A DNA stretch of 64,000 nt from Geosmithia putterillii (taxonomy: Eukaryota > Ascomycota > Sordariomycetes > Hypocreales > Bionectriaceae), in assembly GCA_900188575.1 (NCBI GenBank), contig FYEU01000306.1, positions 608,268 to 672,267 on the forward strand. Reading direction: 5' to 3'. Made by a program: the position numbers and the translations under genes. Shown here in pieces: positions 54,569 through 64,000 of this stretch. The notes under the pieces are model-generated. The model was not told the DNA's origin. It did no database searches and saw nothing but the letters and a program-made list of their open reading frames with translations. Position 1 is the first letter of the stretch; each line of letters opens with the position of its first letter.

Positions 54569-56823
54569 GGTCAACAAGAGTTCTAAACGGTTGATTCTCC
54601 AGGACCTTCCAGGGAGCAAGCGAGAAAGTAGGGTGGGATTGGGTAGTCGGTTTTCTGCGTGCTTGTGTAATGGTATGAAACGATATGCCTCCAGTATCAG
54701 AATTTCTTGGTGACTCGGAATATTGCGCTTGATCACTGAAGAGAGGAAGGAGACGGAGATCAAATACATTGCGCAACACAAGATCAGACGGCAGCGGCTC
54801 AACCGCCTAGCCCAATGTGTCTTCTGGAGGCTTTGCTGGCATGGCCGCACACACTCCGTACAGTCAATGATAAGTGTACACGTAGGACGAAAATCAATAT
54901 TGGCGCCAGACTAGACTGCCCATCCGTCGATTCATTGGTGCTTGGTGGATAACAACCCGCCACTTTTGCACATTTACATGGAAAAAGGGCGACTTCATGT
55001 GTGGAGGCGTCGGGATCCCGTATTTCGAACGAGGAGGGGTAAACAACCGGCGCGTGCGATTGGAGGTCTCTGTTTCCCGACAGACATGATGCACTGAAGA
55101 TTGGGGAGAACTGCCATTCAGGATTCGGGGGCTTGCGCCTCTATATGCATTGCCAGACAACGAATCTGCTTGGGGGAGGGGTATATGAGACAAGTGGTCA
55201 AAGCGACAACCAAGAACAGATTGAGTGTGCTTGTGACTGATCACGGAGGATGGATAGTTAGCCCTCTGACGTGCGGGAACGAGACTTCTGAGAGATCAAA
55301 GCAATACGAACATCACCCCTTTCCATTTATGAAGTACAGAATGTTCATGATCTATGTCCCTTTGACCTAGGGGCTTCGTCAGTTGTGCAAATATCTTCAC
55401 TTTCCTCGCAGCCTCCCCCATTCTCAGATACCGACGTACAATGAATGCCAGTTGGTTAGAAGATTTAGACATCACGTCTGTTCCCGGCGAAGAACAAGAT
55501 CTGCCACATTCCGGGTTTTCCTTGTCCCATGGAAGTTGGCCTGCCTGGCACGAGTGAGGCAATCGTTTCGTCCAAGACTCAACTACTAGCTCAATGTTTC
55601 TGGCGCCCACTTACACAGCCAGGCCTAGAGCCTGTACATTTATTGTGTCACGCAAAATCCGTCCTTTGGGCGCCGGGCATGAGATGTCTGTGAGGTTATC
55701 ACCAGACTGTCCGACGTTGTCGGGAAGAGTGTCAATTGACATGAGCGAGACCACGAGTCAAAAAGCACCATGAGCAGCAAAGTGAGACGCAGTGAAGACT
55801 GGAAGCAAAGGGACAGCTTGTGGAGGATTACACGCTGAGATGCACATTGGCAGAGTTAATTCCCAAAGGTAGGTGTGATATGTCTGGGTGCAAAATTCTT
55901 GGCATATTACTTTGGATGTCGGGCTCGACGGTAAATACGTCGAGTGCGGCTGACTAACCTCCGATACCTATTGTCAGTCTTTTCTATAACAATAAGCAAT
56001 CGAATCTTATATGTCGAGGTTGGAATCGCATGCTCCTTTGTTATGTAGTATACGTGTATAATACTGTACGCGGACCGGCCCGAATTTTGAGGGCGACCAC
56101 GTTTACACACTGACACCTTTGACTCGTGGGGGTCATGGTCGGCATTTCACCGAGTACTGCACGGTCCCTCTATAATATTGTAGTAGATATGAGCATAGCG
56201 TGTATGCAAGTGATACGGAGCAGGAGCAGTTTTTGAGAGTATATTGATTCTTCGTCTGTTCCCTGTGCCGAAGGATTCGTTACGAGTACGGGCCGCATTA
56301 TCTACCGACCAGTCAGCTTTTATCCAGACACCGCGGGTGTGCCTTGCACTAGCAATCGCTAGTATAAACGAGCATTGGTGGAATTGAATCGAGGTGTGGT
56401 AGAGCATGTCACTGCTGCTTGCTCAACAATCAAGAATGTCTGCATTCAACCCTTCAGAGTTCTTCTTCTTACTCGTACTGTCGGCATGCCCGTAGTAAGA
56501 GCGGTGACTGTGCCGCTTTCGCGTTGCAGGGATCCATGCGCCTTCTGGACGCTTATTCGACGGGGCCAGGAACATGAGGCGAGCACAGCATGCAGCTGTC
56601 ATCAGAAGTGCTTTTGGCGTTTTCTCACCACCACGCCCGAGTTAAAGTCGTGCGGACATCCACCGAGACCGGTCACATGGGGCAGCAGCAGAAGGAACCA
56701 TCTGTACATACATAGATGGGCGCGTCCCCGAAAAATCTCACCAGACTGCGCTTTGCAGCGCGAGACAGACAGCACCGTGAAAACCCCCGTACCCGTAGCA
56801 ATCAGTCTCTCGCCCTCGACATC
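54569..56823. other. Intergenic, about 2.2 kb
   Basis: No confident gene. The frame of the nucleosidase-like protein stays open for 94 codons upstream but has no good ATG. Frames at 55296-55610 (minus) and 56375-56959 (plus) have no recognisable domain; the latter overlaps the mucin-like gene. TA-rich stretches occur around 55930-56170. Confidence 0.45.
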
Positions 56824-57965
56824 ATGCCCGTCCTCCAGCCCCAGGGTACCCCGGAGTTTGCCTACAGCGATGCCGTCACCTTCATGTGGCAGGCGCCCGA
56901 CAATCCCGGCGAGTCACCTGTCGTCCTCTGCGAGCCATACGAGGCAGGCCTTCTGCTAGAAAAATACAGAGGTACGACTTGGAGCCCTCNNNNNNNNNNN
57001 NNNNNNNNNNNNNNNNNNNNNNNNNNNNNNNNNNNNNNNNNNNNNNNNNNNNNNNNNNNNNNNNNNNNNNNNNNNNNNNNNNNNNNNNNNNNNNNNNNNN
57101 NNNNNNNNNNNNNNNNNNNNNNNNNNNNNNNNNNNNNNNNNNNNNNNNNNNNNNNNNNNNNNNNNNNNNNNNNNNNNNNNNNNNNNNNNNNNNNNNNNNN
57201 CCCCCCCCGTATTCAGAGAGACGGAGAGAGATAGATACGTACAAGACTGACTCTGAGCCGAAAACAGACGTAACCGGCGACGGTGGTGTCACGTCATCCG
57301 ACAATATCCGCAACCTGGGCTACCGTCTCCACGACGCATCCTGGATCACGGCCTTCCCAGCAACCTGCCTACTCTACATGCCGGGCGTCTTCCAGGGCGG
57401 TGCCTTCGTCCTGACCTCGGCAGATGACAGCACCGCGACGGACACCTTTGTTGGTGGCATGCCCGAGTACTCCGTCACAGCGGCTGACGAGATCATGATC
57501 GTTTCTACGACCGCTGCCAGTCCCACGGCCAGCTCTGCCGCGGCTGTCTCTACAACAGCAGCAGGAGATAATAGCCCCACAGGAAGTTCTACTGCAGCCA
57601 TGTCGACCACGAGTCCGACCAACGACCCTGGTGATGACTCGGGACTGTCCTCAGGTGCCCGGGCAGGCGTCATTGTCGGAGCGCTTGTTGGGGCTGCAGT
57701 CTTGGTCGCGATGGCGGTCTTTGCCTTGATCATATTCAGGAGGAGGCCGAGGCGGCACGATGCCGAGGACAATATCACTAAGAGTACACGTACGCAGGAT
57801 GGCGGACAGGATGGCACGCAGGACAGTCCACCGGTCAAACCACTGGATAGCGATGCGACGACGCTAGTCGAGGTGGAGGCAGTGGGGATCGTAGAGAAGC
57901 CGGCAGATCCAATCTACTACGAAATGCCGGCATCTCATCAGTATCGGTCTGAGCTGTCGCAATAG
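56824..57965 (+). CDS. Mucin-like single-pass membrane protein, interrupted by an assembly gap
   Basis: The 5' part starts at the ATG at 56824 (another in-frame ATG is at 56716) with MPVLQPQGTPEFAYSDAVTF, resembling the extracellular ligand-like head of fungal Ser/Thr-rich membrane proteins. It then meets 211 N (56990-57200). The 3' part resumes in a different frame, probably across an intron whose acceptor may be AAAACAG at 57261-57267. It reads SDNIRNLGYRLHDASWITAF and TCLLYMPGVFQGGAFVL, a Ser/Thr/Ala-rich stalk (about 57500-57640), one membrane helix (GVIVGALVGAAVLVAMAVFA) followed by a stop-transfer FRRRPRR, and an acidic cytoplasmic tail. No signal peptide is visible at either ATG, so a first exon may be missing. 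The class resembles Wsc/mucin-type sensors; function inferred only from layout. Confidence 0.6.
56990..57200. other. Assembly gap (211 N)
   Basis: Unresolved bases inside the mucin-like membrane protein gene. The flank after the gap begins with eight C, so a homopolymer may have broken the assembly. Confidence 0.99.
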
Positions 57966-59703
57966 TCTGTTCCGGAACACATGTAGATATATGTTGATTA
58001 AATAATGATGGTCACGTTTGATTGATAGGAAGTGCGTGGCTCTGTCTGAGGCCCTCAGGAGATGGAGGGAAGAGGGGTTTTCATGATGGGATACCAGGCG
58101 AAGAGAGGGGGGTTTATACCCCTCTTGGTCGCTCCCTTCCTCAAAAGCCTCACTGTTCTTTCACTGATGCCCCTCTACCACATGCCACTACTTGATCAAC
58201 GATAATGATAATGGCTATGGTAGCAGGCCACAGCACATTGAACTCGACCAATCCCTTGCCAGTGTTCAATACGACAATTTATGGTTAATACTCCGTACAC
58301 ATGCAAGTAGGGTCATTGTCTACCATATGGGCGGGACCTGGCACATATTACGGCCGTAGAGCTCTTCTATTATTTCTGGGTTTACTCGGCATCTTTGGCT
58401 TTGGACAGGGCTCCCAGTGCCTTCAAGGGTAAAGGGCATCGCCCCAAACATCAAGTGCAAGCGCCATATGGATGAGAAGCGTCAGGTACGAGCCACCCGC
58501 TTCCATTATGTGTGCACGGATGCAGAATCCCCCCCACCACCAGCCACGTATTCGATATATGGCAGCTTGGGGGAAATTTCATCGATTCCGCTACCATAAC
58601 CGCATCGGATGGGGGTATACCCGGAAATAACATGTCTTCCTCTCGACTCGACGATCGATGGTGGGTGTCTCTTGATCTGCATGTTCTCTTGGCAGCGTCT
58701 GAGTTAAAAACAGACTACAGTACATGACACATGGACAGGGGTGGGAGTGTACGTACGAGCACTCCGTATATAGGTCTGTATGGATATGGGAGATCTGCTT
58801 CTCCCATGGCTCGGAATCTACCTCTGCCACGGAAGGATATGGCTATAGTATCAGTGATACTTGCAGTATCACTCACGAGACCAAAATAGCGCGCCAAAGT
58901 CGGCACCATCTGGCCAGGCAGATGCTCTCCTGGGAGAGTAAAGCTAGAGCGCTCACATGCCACCAGAGCTCATAGAAATCGCCCATGATGCCCAAAATTT
59001 GTTGTTTACATGTTGCATGCTTATAAATTCACCGTCGAAGAAAAGAATTTGGACGAGAAGATGCAGGTGTTCATTGTTCAAGGTGGAGCAAAGCTGCCTG
59101 CGCCAAGGGTACTCGTAGATCTGCGATTGAACGCGGAGCTCCACATTGAACATGAATGTACCAATACATGAACGGCGCTGAATATGAAGGGACGATATGC
59201 CGCAACACCACCAACCATGGAACACAGCCGACCTCGGATACGTTCCATCGCGCTTAAGCACCGCCAATGGGGCTGGAATAGGCATTATCGCTCAATCGCT
59301 CCCTTTCCCTCCCTTGGCCCCCACATTTTCGGCACACACTCCAAGAGTAGTAAAAGATTCCAGAGCTCCTAGTTGGGCAGGTCTTGGATCTGTGATAGGG
59401 AAAATGGGGCCGATGGGGACAATGTTGTGCAAACGGCTTGGTAAGGCGCCTTCTGATTATCAATACAGAAGCCGAACAATACATTCAAATGGAATATACG
59501 TATAAGTCGCAGAACGTTGCCAACCCCTCAACTGCCAAGTTGGTGATCCAAGTATCTACAGCTTTGTGATCAAAACCTCAACACGGTGAAAGCGTTGAAT
59601 TCCTTGCATCGACTTGCGAAAGAAGAGAAAAAAACGTAATAGATCCGATCCTTCCAGTCCGCACCGTTCCTTGGTTCACCACCACCACCGCCACCACCCC
59701 GCC
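57966..59703. other. Intergenic, about 1.7 kb
   Basis: One TACTCCGTA copy at 58289-58297. A perfect inverted repeat around 58848-58870 (AGTATCAGTGATACTTGCAG region: AGTATCA/TGATACT) is seen. No gene recognised. The last 100 bases carry CACC-rich sequence just ahead of the nitroreductase start. Confidence 0.45.
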
Positions 59704-60531
59704 ATGACCTCTCAACCATCTCCCCTGGTCGAGGCCAGGTATCAGAACGGCGTGACAGTCGAGCATGAGGCACCTGTCACACCCGCCATCGAGCTCATCC
59801 TGAAGCACCAGTCGGTGCGCTCCTTTCTCTCGGACCCCTTGCTTCCCGGGACCCTGGAGCTTCTAGTCGCCGCGGGGCAGAGCGCATCAACGTCGTCCTT
59901 GCTTCAGAACTGGAGCGTCGTCTCCGTGCAGGACAAGCAGCACAAGGACGACGTCGCGAAGCTCTGCGGCGACCAGGAGTTCATCCGCCAGGCGCCCCTG
60001 TTCCTCGTCTTCTGCGTGGACCTGCACCGCCTGGGCCACCTATGCGAGCGCGACGGGCAGACTGGCGAGTCGCTCGAGAACATGGATCTGTTCATGCAGG
60101 GCTCACTCGACGCCGCCCTGGCTGCGCAGAACGTCTCCATCGCTGCAGAGTCCCTCGGCCTGGGACTGTGCTATGTCGGCGCCGCGCGCAACAACGCCCG
60201 CGAGCTGGTCCAGTCGCTGCACCTACCGCGTCGCACCATCCCCGTCTTCGGGCTCTCCATCGGCAAGGCGGACCCTGCGTCCAACCCCCCGGCCATCAAG
60301 CCGCGCCTACCCATGGCCGAGGTGCTCCATCGAGAGTACTGGACCGGTGACAGGCAGGACGAGAACGTGGCCGCGTACGACGAGGCCCTCGGTACCTTCT
60401 ATCCCGGACAGAAGAAGTACGGACGCAAGACGTGGAGCGCCTACACGACAACCCACGTGTCGAGGAAGGAGCTGGATGGGCGTGAGCGGTATAGACAGAC
60501 GTTGGGCGAGCAAGGATTTCCACTTCAATAG
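59704..60531 (+). CDS. NAD(P)H-dependent FMN nitroreductase
   Basis: Single-exon gene of 275 residues. The start at 59704 has the context CCGCCATGACC. It has the features of the NfsA/Frp group of flavin nitroreductases: HQSVRSFLSDPL (FMN-phosphate Arg), ASTSSLLQNWSVVSVQD, IRQAPLFLVFCVDLHRL, the central helix DAALAAQNVSIAAESLGLG followed by CYVGAARNN, FGLSIGKADP, and the C-terminal LPMAEVLHREYW with a basic tail. Length matches the family (240-280). These enzymes use FMN and NADPH to reduce nitroaromatics, quinones or flavins and work as homodimers in the cytosol. Fungal copies close to this bacterial type are common and may have been acquired by transfer; sequence alone here does not show that. 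Confidence 0.92.
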   Translation: MTSQPSPLVEARYQNGVTVEHEAPVTPAIELILKHQSVRSFLSDPLLPGTLELLVAAGQSASTSSLLQNWSVVSVQDKQHKDDVAKLCGDQEFIRQAPLFLVFCVDLHRLGHLCERDGQTGESLENMDLFMQGSLDAALAAQNVSIAAESLGLGLCYVGAARNNARELVQSLHLPRRTIPVFGLSIGKADPASNPPAIKPRLPMAEVLHREYWTGDRQDENVAAYDEALGTFYPGQKKYGRKTWSAYTTTHVSRKELDGRERYRQTLGEQGFPLQ

Positions 60532-61748
60532 AAAACACTTCTATGGTCGCGAATATTGGGTTGGGAAGGCAACATCGGTGTCGTTGTGTACTTACATACC
60601 TAGGTACTTTGGTAATTCAGAAAGTTTTCGCGGGTACCTGAAGGTCCGTAAAGGGAAATAACCCCCCTTGTTACCTGTGCTGATTATGCGGCCGACGCGA
60701 AATGTACGTGGCACCCCAGGACCAATTCAATATTATGGGCTATTTAATGATCATTCGTCTGTACTAGAGAGTACGGCACTCTCAATTACATGCATGCACT
60801 ATTGAAGGTACCCGACACATAGGTCGTCCTTGACGTTCCCACGGGGTCAACATATAGAGCCGTATCGGACTAGTTGACAGTTATTGAGCGGCAGTCATTG
60901 CATATCAGCTACGATCGCCTGCAAGTATTAATAGTTACTCGACCTTGTCCATGTTCCTAAGCTAAGAGAGCGGCAGGGCTCACTCGTGGCTACATACGGT
61001 GTAGATGGCAGCTGTACGGGTACATGCGCTTGGTGGCCCTCATTTATTGGCTTCACTACCATTAGACTCGCGCTCACAGCATGACGGCTTGCAGTATGCA
61101 GCCTGAATGGTCGACCACGTTCCAGATCGACCGAACTCATCAACGCGCCAAAGCCGGCTCGAAAATGATGCCTATCCCCTTGCCCGCATGAGTTTCCTGT
61201 CAACGGCGGCTCGAGGATCCACCAGACACGCTGTGTATCGCGGGCGAATCCTGCAATCGAGGCTGCCTGGATTGGCGGTTTAAGGCGTCCAAGTCCCGCC
61301 TTGGCATCTCGTAACCTTGACCCATTCCAGCGAACCTACACAAAAAACCGACAGGGGACGTCATCCTTCCAAGAGCGGGCGCCAATCCGCCCGCTTTTCA
61401 GCCTCCTCGTCCAAGATCACCATACGTGAAAATCATCCTGCCCATGCATTCTGGCCCCATCTCTGAATCAATGTCACCCGGCATGGTTGGGAGACAACGG
61501 GCAGGATTGGGACGGTGCAGAACCAACAGCCGTCTCGTAGAGGAGGGGTTGGTTCGATAATACAACATTGTTCGCGTGCATGTGAGGGCAGAAGAGAGAA
61601 AAAGGGCGACCCGCCCGTCTGCTCCCCATGTCCCCTTGGTCTTCTTGGGGCCATGTCATAACACCAGTGTATTATTACCGTGAGAGCCTTCGAGAATTAT
61701 ACGCAAACGGCAATACCGTGTGCTCAGCGTGCACGACAACTTCAAGTC
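60532..61748. other. Intergenic, about 1.2 kb
   Basis: No confident gene or RNA recognised. AT-richer than the flanking coding DNA. Confidence 0.5.
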
Positions 61749-63584
61749 ATGGGCGCGACCTATCACAAAACGACCGAGACGTCGCTCTCGACAAACCCCT
61801 ACTATGTTTTATTCCCGACCGCTAAGCCGAGGCACTTCTTCCTGCGCACCCTCTGCCTCATCGTCGTCCCGTCAGTCCTGACGGCATACTACATCTACAC
61901 GTGGAAGCAGTTCCTGTCCACGCCGACAGATGGCGCCATCAACTATGGACCTGCAGGCGGGAAGCTCATCTTCTACTCCTGGTTCGTGCTCGCCGTCTTT
62001 GGTCTGGGGCTAAGCAAGTTTGGCCTGCTGGGCGTCGAGGCAGCCATGCTGGAGACGAAGCTCTGGGCTGTGCCGGACAACGCCAGTCTCGCCGCCCATC
62101 GCGAGGCAGCCTGGAACAGCCCCAAAGGCTGGGTCAGGCTCTTCCAGTTCAAGCGGGACGGCACTGGGCCTCGGCGACGCACGACATACAAGCTATTCTA
62201 CCTCCTGACCACGCTCAGCCTGCTCATCTTCGTCGCGCTGCCCCTGACAGGTATTGTCATGGAGATCAGCGACGGTTTCGTGGCCAACAATGAGCCCCCC
62301 ATCGTCCTGGGCCACAGGATGCGCGACATGGATGACAAGACGCGCGCAGCCCACTCGGTGGCATCCAAGGAGCACTGGGGCAGCAACCAGGTGCCGTCGC
62401 CCCCGCGCATGGGTCTCCTGTACACGGCCCCCGGGTTCGCGCGTGGCGACTACAACACGCTGGAGAAGACGCCCAACAGCTTCCCCCTCGACGTGGAGGA
62501 TACGCTCGACTTCTTCGTCGCGCCCCAGAGCAACGGGACGCCCATCGCAGGTAGCATCTGGGGCCTGCGTGTCAAGTATCAGTGCAAGCTGGTGGCCAGC
62601 GCGGACGAGTTCACCATCCTGAGCCAAAAGTCCGAATCGTCCTTCAGCGGCACCAGCATCCTCACGACGCCCTCCAACAACACCATTTCCGTCTTCAGCT
62701 CGTCGGGCTTGGACATGAATGTGTGGCAGCTGGGTGAGATGGGCACGACGATCAATCCGGTGGAGGCCACCATCAACCTCACGCAGGCCGACAACTTTGA
62801 TCTCGACACGTCCCCCGACGTCGATGTGCTCGAGTACGCACTGTGGCAGGCGGCATACCGTGACCCGAGGACCATCACGAGCGAGATCAACTCATCTTAC
62901 ACCGACCCCCACTCCATATCAGGGATGGGGTCCCCGCTGAAATCTAGCGATACCTCGAGCAACGAGCCGGACCCGGCCTTCTTCCAGGTCAAGGACGGCA
63001 ACATATCCACGTCTGCCGTCAAGGGGTACACGAACCTGGCGAGCATCAGTCTGCCCCTGCAGGACCCCATCGGCGTGCGATGCCGCTCCGTTGCCGCGTA
63101 CGGAAACGCGACGCTCAATGCCCGCGACTCGACCTTCTCCGACTTCACCCCCTGGGCCGCCGATGTGGCCTACCTGACCTACGTGGCGCGACCGGCCTGG
63201 ACTGCGGCCCTGGTCCTGCGCAACTCCCTGTCCGAGCTGTTCGAGGCGGCAGACATTCCCTCGCCCCACGCGGAGACTGGCATGTTGCACTACACGGAGC
63301 CCATTGGCGCCAAGGGCTTCCTTCGCTCCATCATGCTCGCGTACGCCTGGTCGGCTGATATGCTCATGTTTGAGTATGCGCTGTCGTTCAACAGAGAGTG
63401 GAAGGCTGACAATGCCACCTCCTCCACTCCCGGAAAAGTCATCACCCAGGGCGTCGTGCCGTGGCAGATCCCCTTTGCCCTATTCATCGTGTGGAATGCC
63501 GGCTGTCTCATCTTGGCATTTATGTACGGCTTCCGCAAGAGGCGCTTCGACCACTTGGAGTTCTTTGACGCTGTTGACCACTAG
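61749..63584 (+). CDS. Hypothetical integral membrane protein, 611 residues
   Basis: Single-exon gene. The first ATG in frame is at 61749 (the frame is open about 23 codons upstream without an ATG). Four hydrophobic segments: residues about 33-50 (LRTLCLIVVPSVLTAYYIY), 75-95 (IFYSWFVLAVFGLGLSKFG), 155-177 (LFYLLTTLSLLIFVALPLTG) and near the C-terminus about 575-597 (IPFALFIVWNAGCLILAFMY). Between the third and fourth lies a 390-residue loop with many Asn-X-Ser/Thr sites (NNTIS, NLTQ, NSSY, NISTS, NATL), so this loop is probably lumenal or extracellular and glycosylated. The protein ends in RKRRFDHLEFFDAVDH. I have seen this layout in uncharacterised fungal membrane proteins of 550-650 residues, but know no function. 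Confidence 0.82.
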   Translation: MGATYHKTTETSLSTNPYYVLFPTAKPRHFFLRTLCLIVVPSVLTAYYIYTWKQFLSTPTDGAINYGPAGGKLIFYSWFVLAVFGLGLSKFGLLGVEAAMLETKLWAVPDNASLAAHREAAWNSPKGWVRLFQFKRDGTGPRRRTTYKLFYLLTTLSLLIFVALPLTGIVMEISDGFVANNEPPIVLGHRMRDMDDKTRAAHSVASKEHWGSNQVPSPPRMGLLYTAPGFARGDYNTLEKTPNSFPLDVEDTLDFFVAPQSNGTPIAGSIWGLRVKYQCKLVASADEFTILSQKSESSFSGTSILTTPSNNTISVFSSSGLDMNVWQLGEMGTTINPVEATINLTQADNFDLDTSPDVDVLEYALWQAAYRDPRTITSEINSSYTDPHSISGMGSPLKSSDTSSNEPDPAFFQVKDGNISTSAVKGYTNLASISLPLQDPIGVRCRSVAAYGNATLNARDSTFSDFTPWAADVAYLTYVARPAWTAALVLRNSLSELFEAADIPSPHAETGMLHYTEPIGAKGFLRSIMLAYAWSADMLMFEYALSFNREWKADNATSSTPGKVITQGVVPWQIPFALFIVWNAGCLILAFMYGFRKRRFDHLEFFDAVDH

Positions 63585-64000
63585 GGGGTGTTGCTTTTGG
63601 TGACATGCAAGGTGCAGTGCTTATATCGCGGTGCGGTTTTACGTACAGATGGACGATGAATGTGAATATGGCGACTGAACCAAGACTGTGTCGGACGTAA
63701 TGCAATATACACATGAAGAGGCTTGAATACGACGAGTATGCTTATAGTTCACATCAGATGCCACTTCGCAGAAACAATATTGAACCACGCCATACGTAGC
63801 CTACACCAAAAGCTTCCGGAGAGTACTAATACGAGCCTCCGGTAATACCGCCGGCTAGCTAAAATGGCCGCCTCTCTCCTTTGTAGTGTTCGATACAAGG
63901 CCCGCAAATTCAATGGAACCAGGGCCATATTGAGTTGGGGAGACGGAGTGAAATATCGCCTGGTGTAGGGCCTGTGTGCGTGGCGAGACGATTGATCAAT
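63585..64000. other. 3' flank of the membrane protein gene
   Basis: About 415 bases to the window end. No gene recognised. Confidence 0.5.

Noticed and set aside
54569..54850. N-terminal extension of the nucleosidase-like protein
   Set aside because: The frame is open but has no well-placed start, and the family's domain begins just after the ATG at 54568.

Overview
This window looks like nuclear DNA of a filamentous ascomycete (Pezizomycotina, most likely a Sordariomycete). The genes are monocistronic and carry short introns, mostly 55-145 nt, with GT-AG ends and CTAAC-type branch sites. ATG contexts are CA(A/C)CATGG-like, coding DNA is GC-rich, and there is one nuclear tRNA with a short intron. 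Two runs of N (30887-30899 and 56990-57200) show it is a draft assembly. I cannot name the species.

Layout. 0-8 kb: housekeeping genes, namely the 5' part of an Rsm1-type C3HC zinc-finger gene, a divergently transcribed Srp40/Nopp140-like nucleolar gene, a four-helix membrane protein and a four-exon ADGF/ADA2-type adenosine deaminase. 8.7-13 kb: an intron-containing tRNA-Pro(AGG) and two unrecognised fungal genes. 13.8-20 kb: the proteasome activator Blm10/PA200; its last 20 codons lie in a tiny exon and it ends in Tyr-Phe-Ala. 21.8-23.8 kb: a low-complexity protein. 24-38.7 kb: a very gene-poor block with one recognisable gene, a LYR-motif protein at 27-28.5 kb. 38.7-45.5 kb: a large His/Gln-rich bZIP factor, an N-terminal-nucleophile asparaginase and TIM17. 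45.5-49.1 kb: gene-poor DNA with the remains of a broken gene. 49.1-63.6 kb: an accessory-like set made of a secreted FAD oxidoreductase, a metallophosphoesterase, a stand-alone PNP/UDP nucleosidase-type protein with a Gln/Tyr-rich tail, a gap-interrupted mucin-like membrane protein, a nitroreductase and an integral membrane protein.

The most unusual signal is not a gene. The 9-mer TACTCCGTA (reverse complement TACGGAGTA) occurs 26 times by eye, against about 0.5 expected by chance. Twenty-two copies fall between 24.8 and 34.1 kb, all outside confident coding sequence. A sister motif, TACTCGTA/TACGAGTA, is mixed in with it and in one place forms a perfect hairpin. The genes do not form an obvious pathway; most are independent housekeeping functions, and only the 49-64 kb segment has the look of an accessory region.
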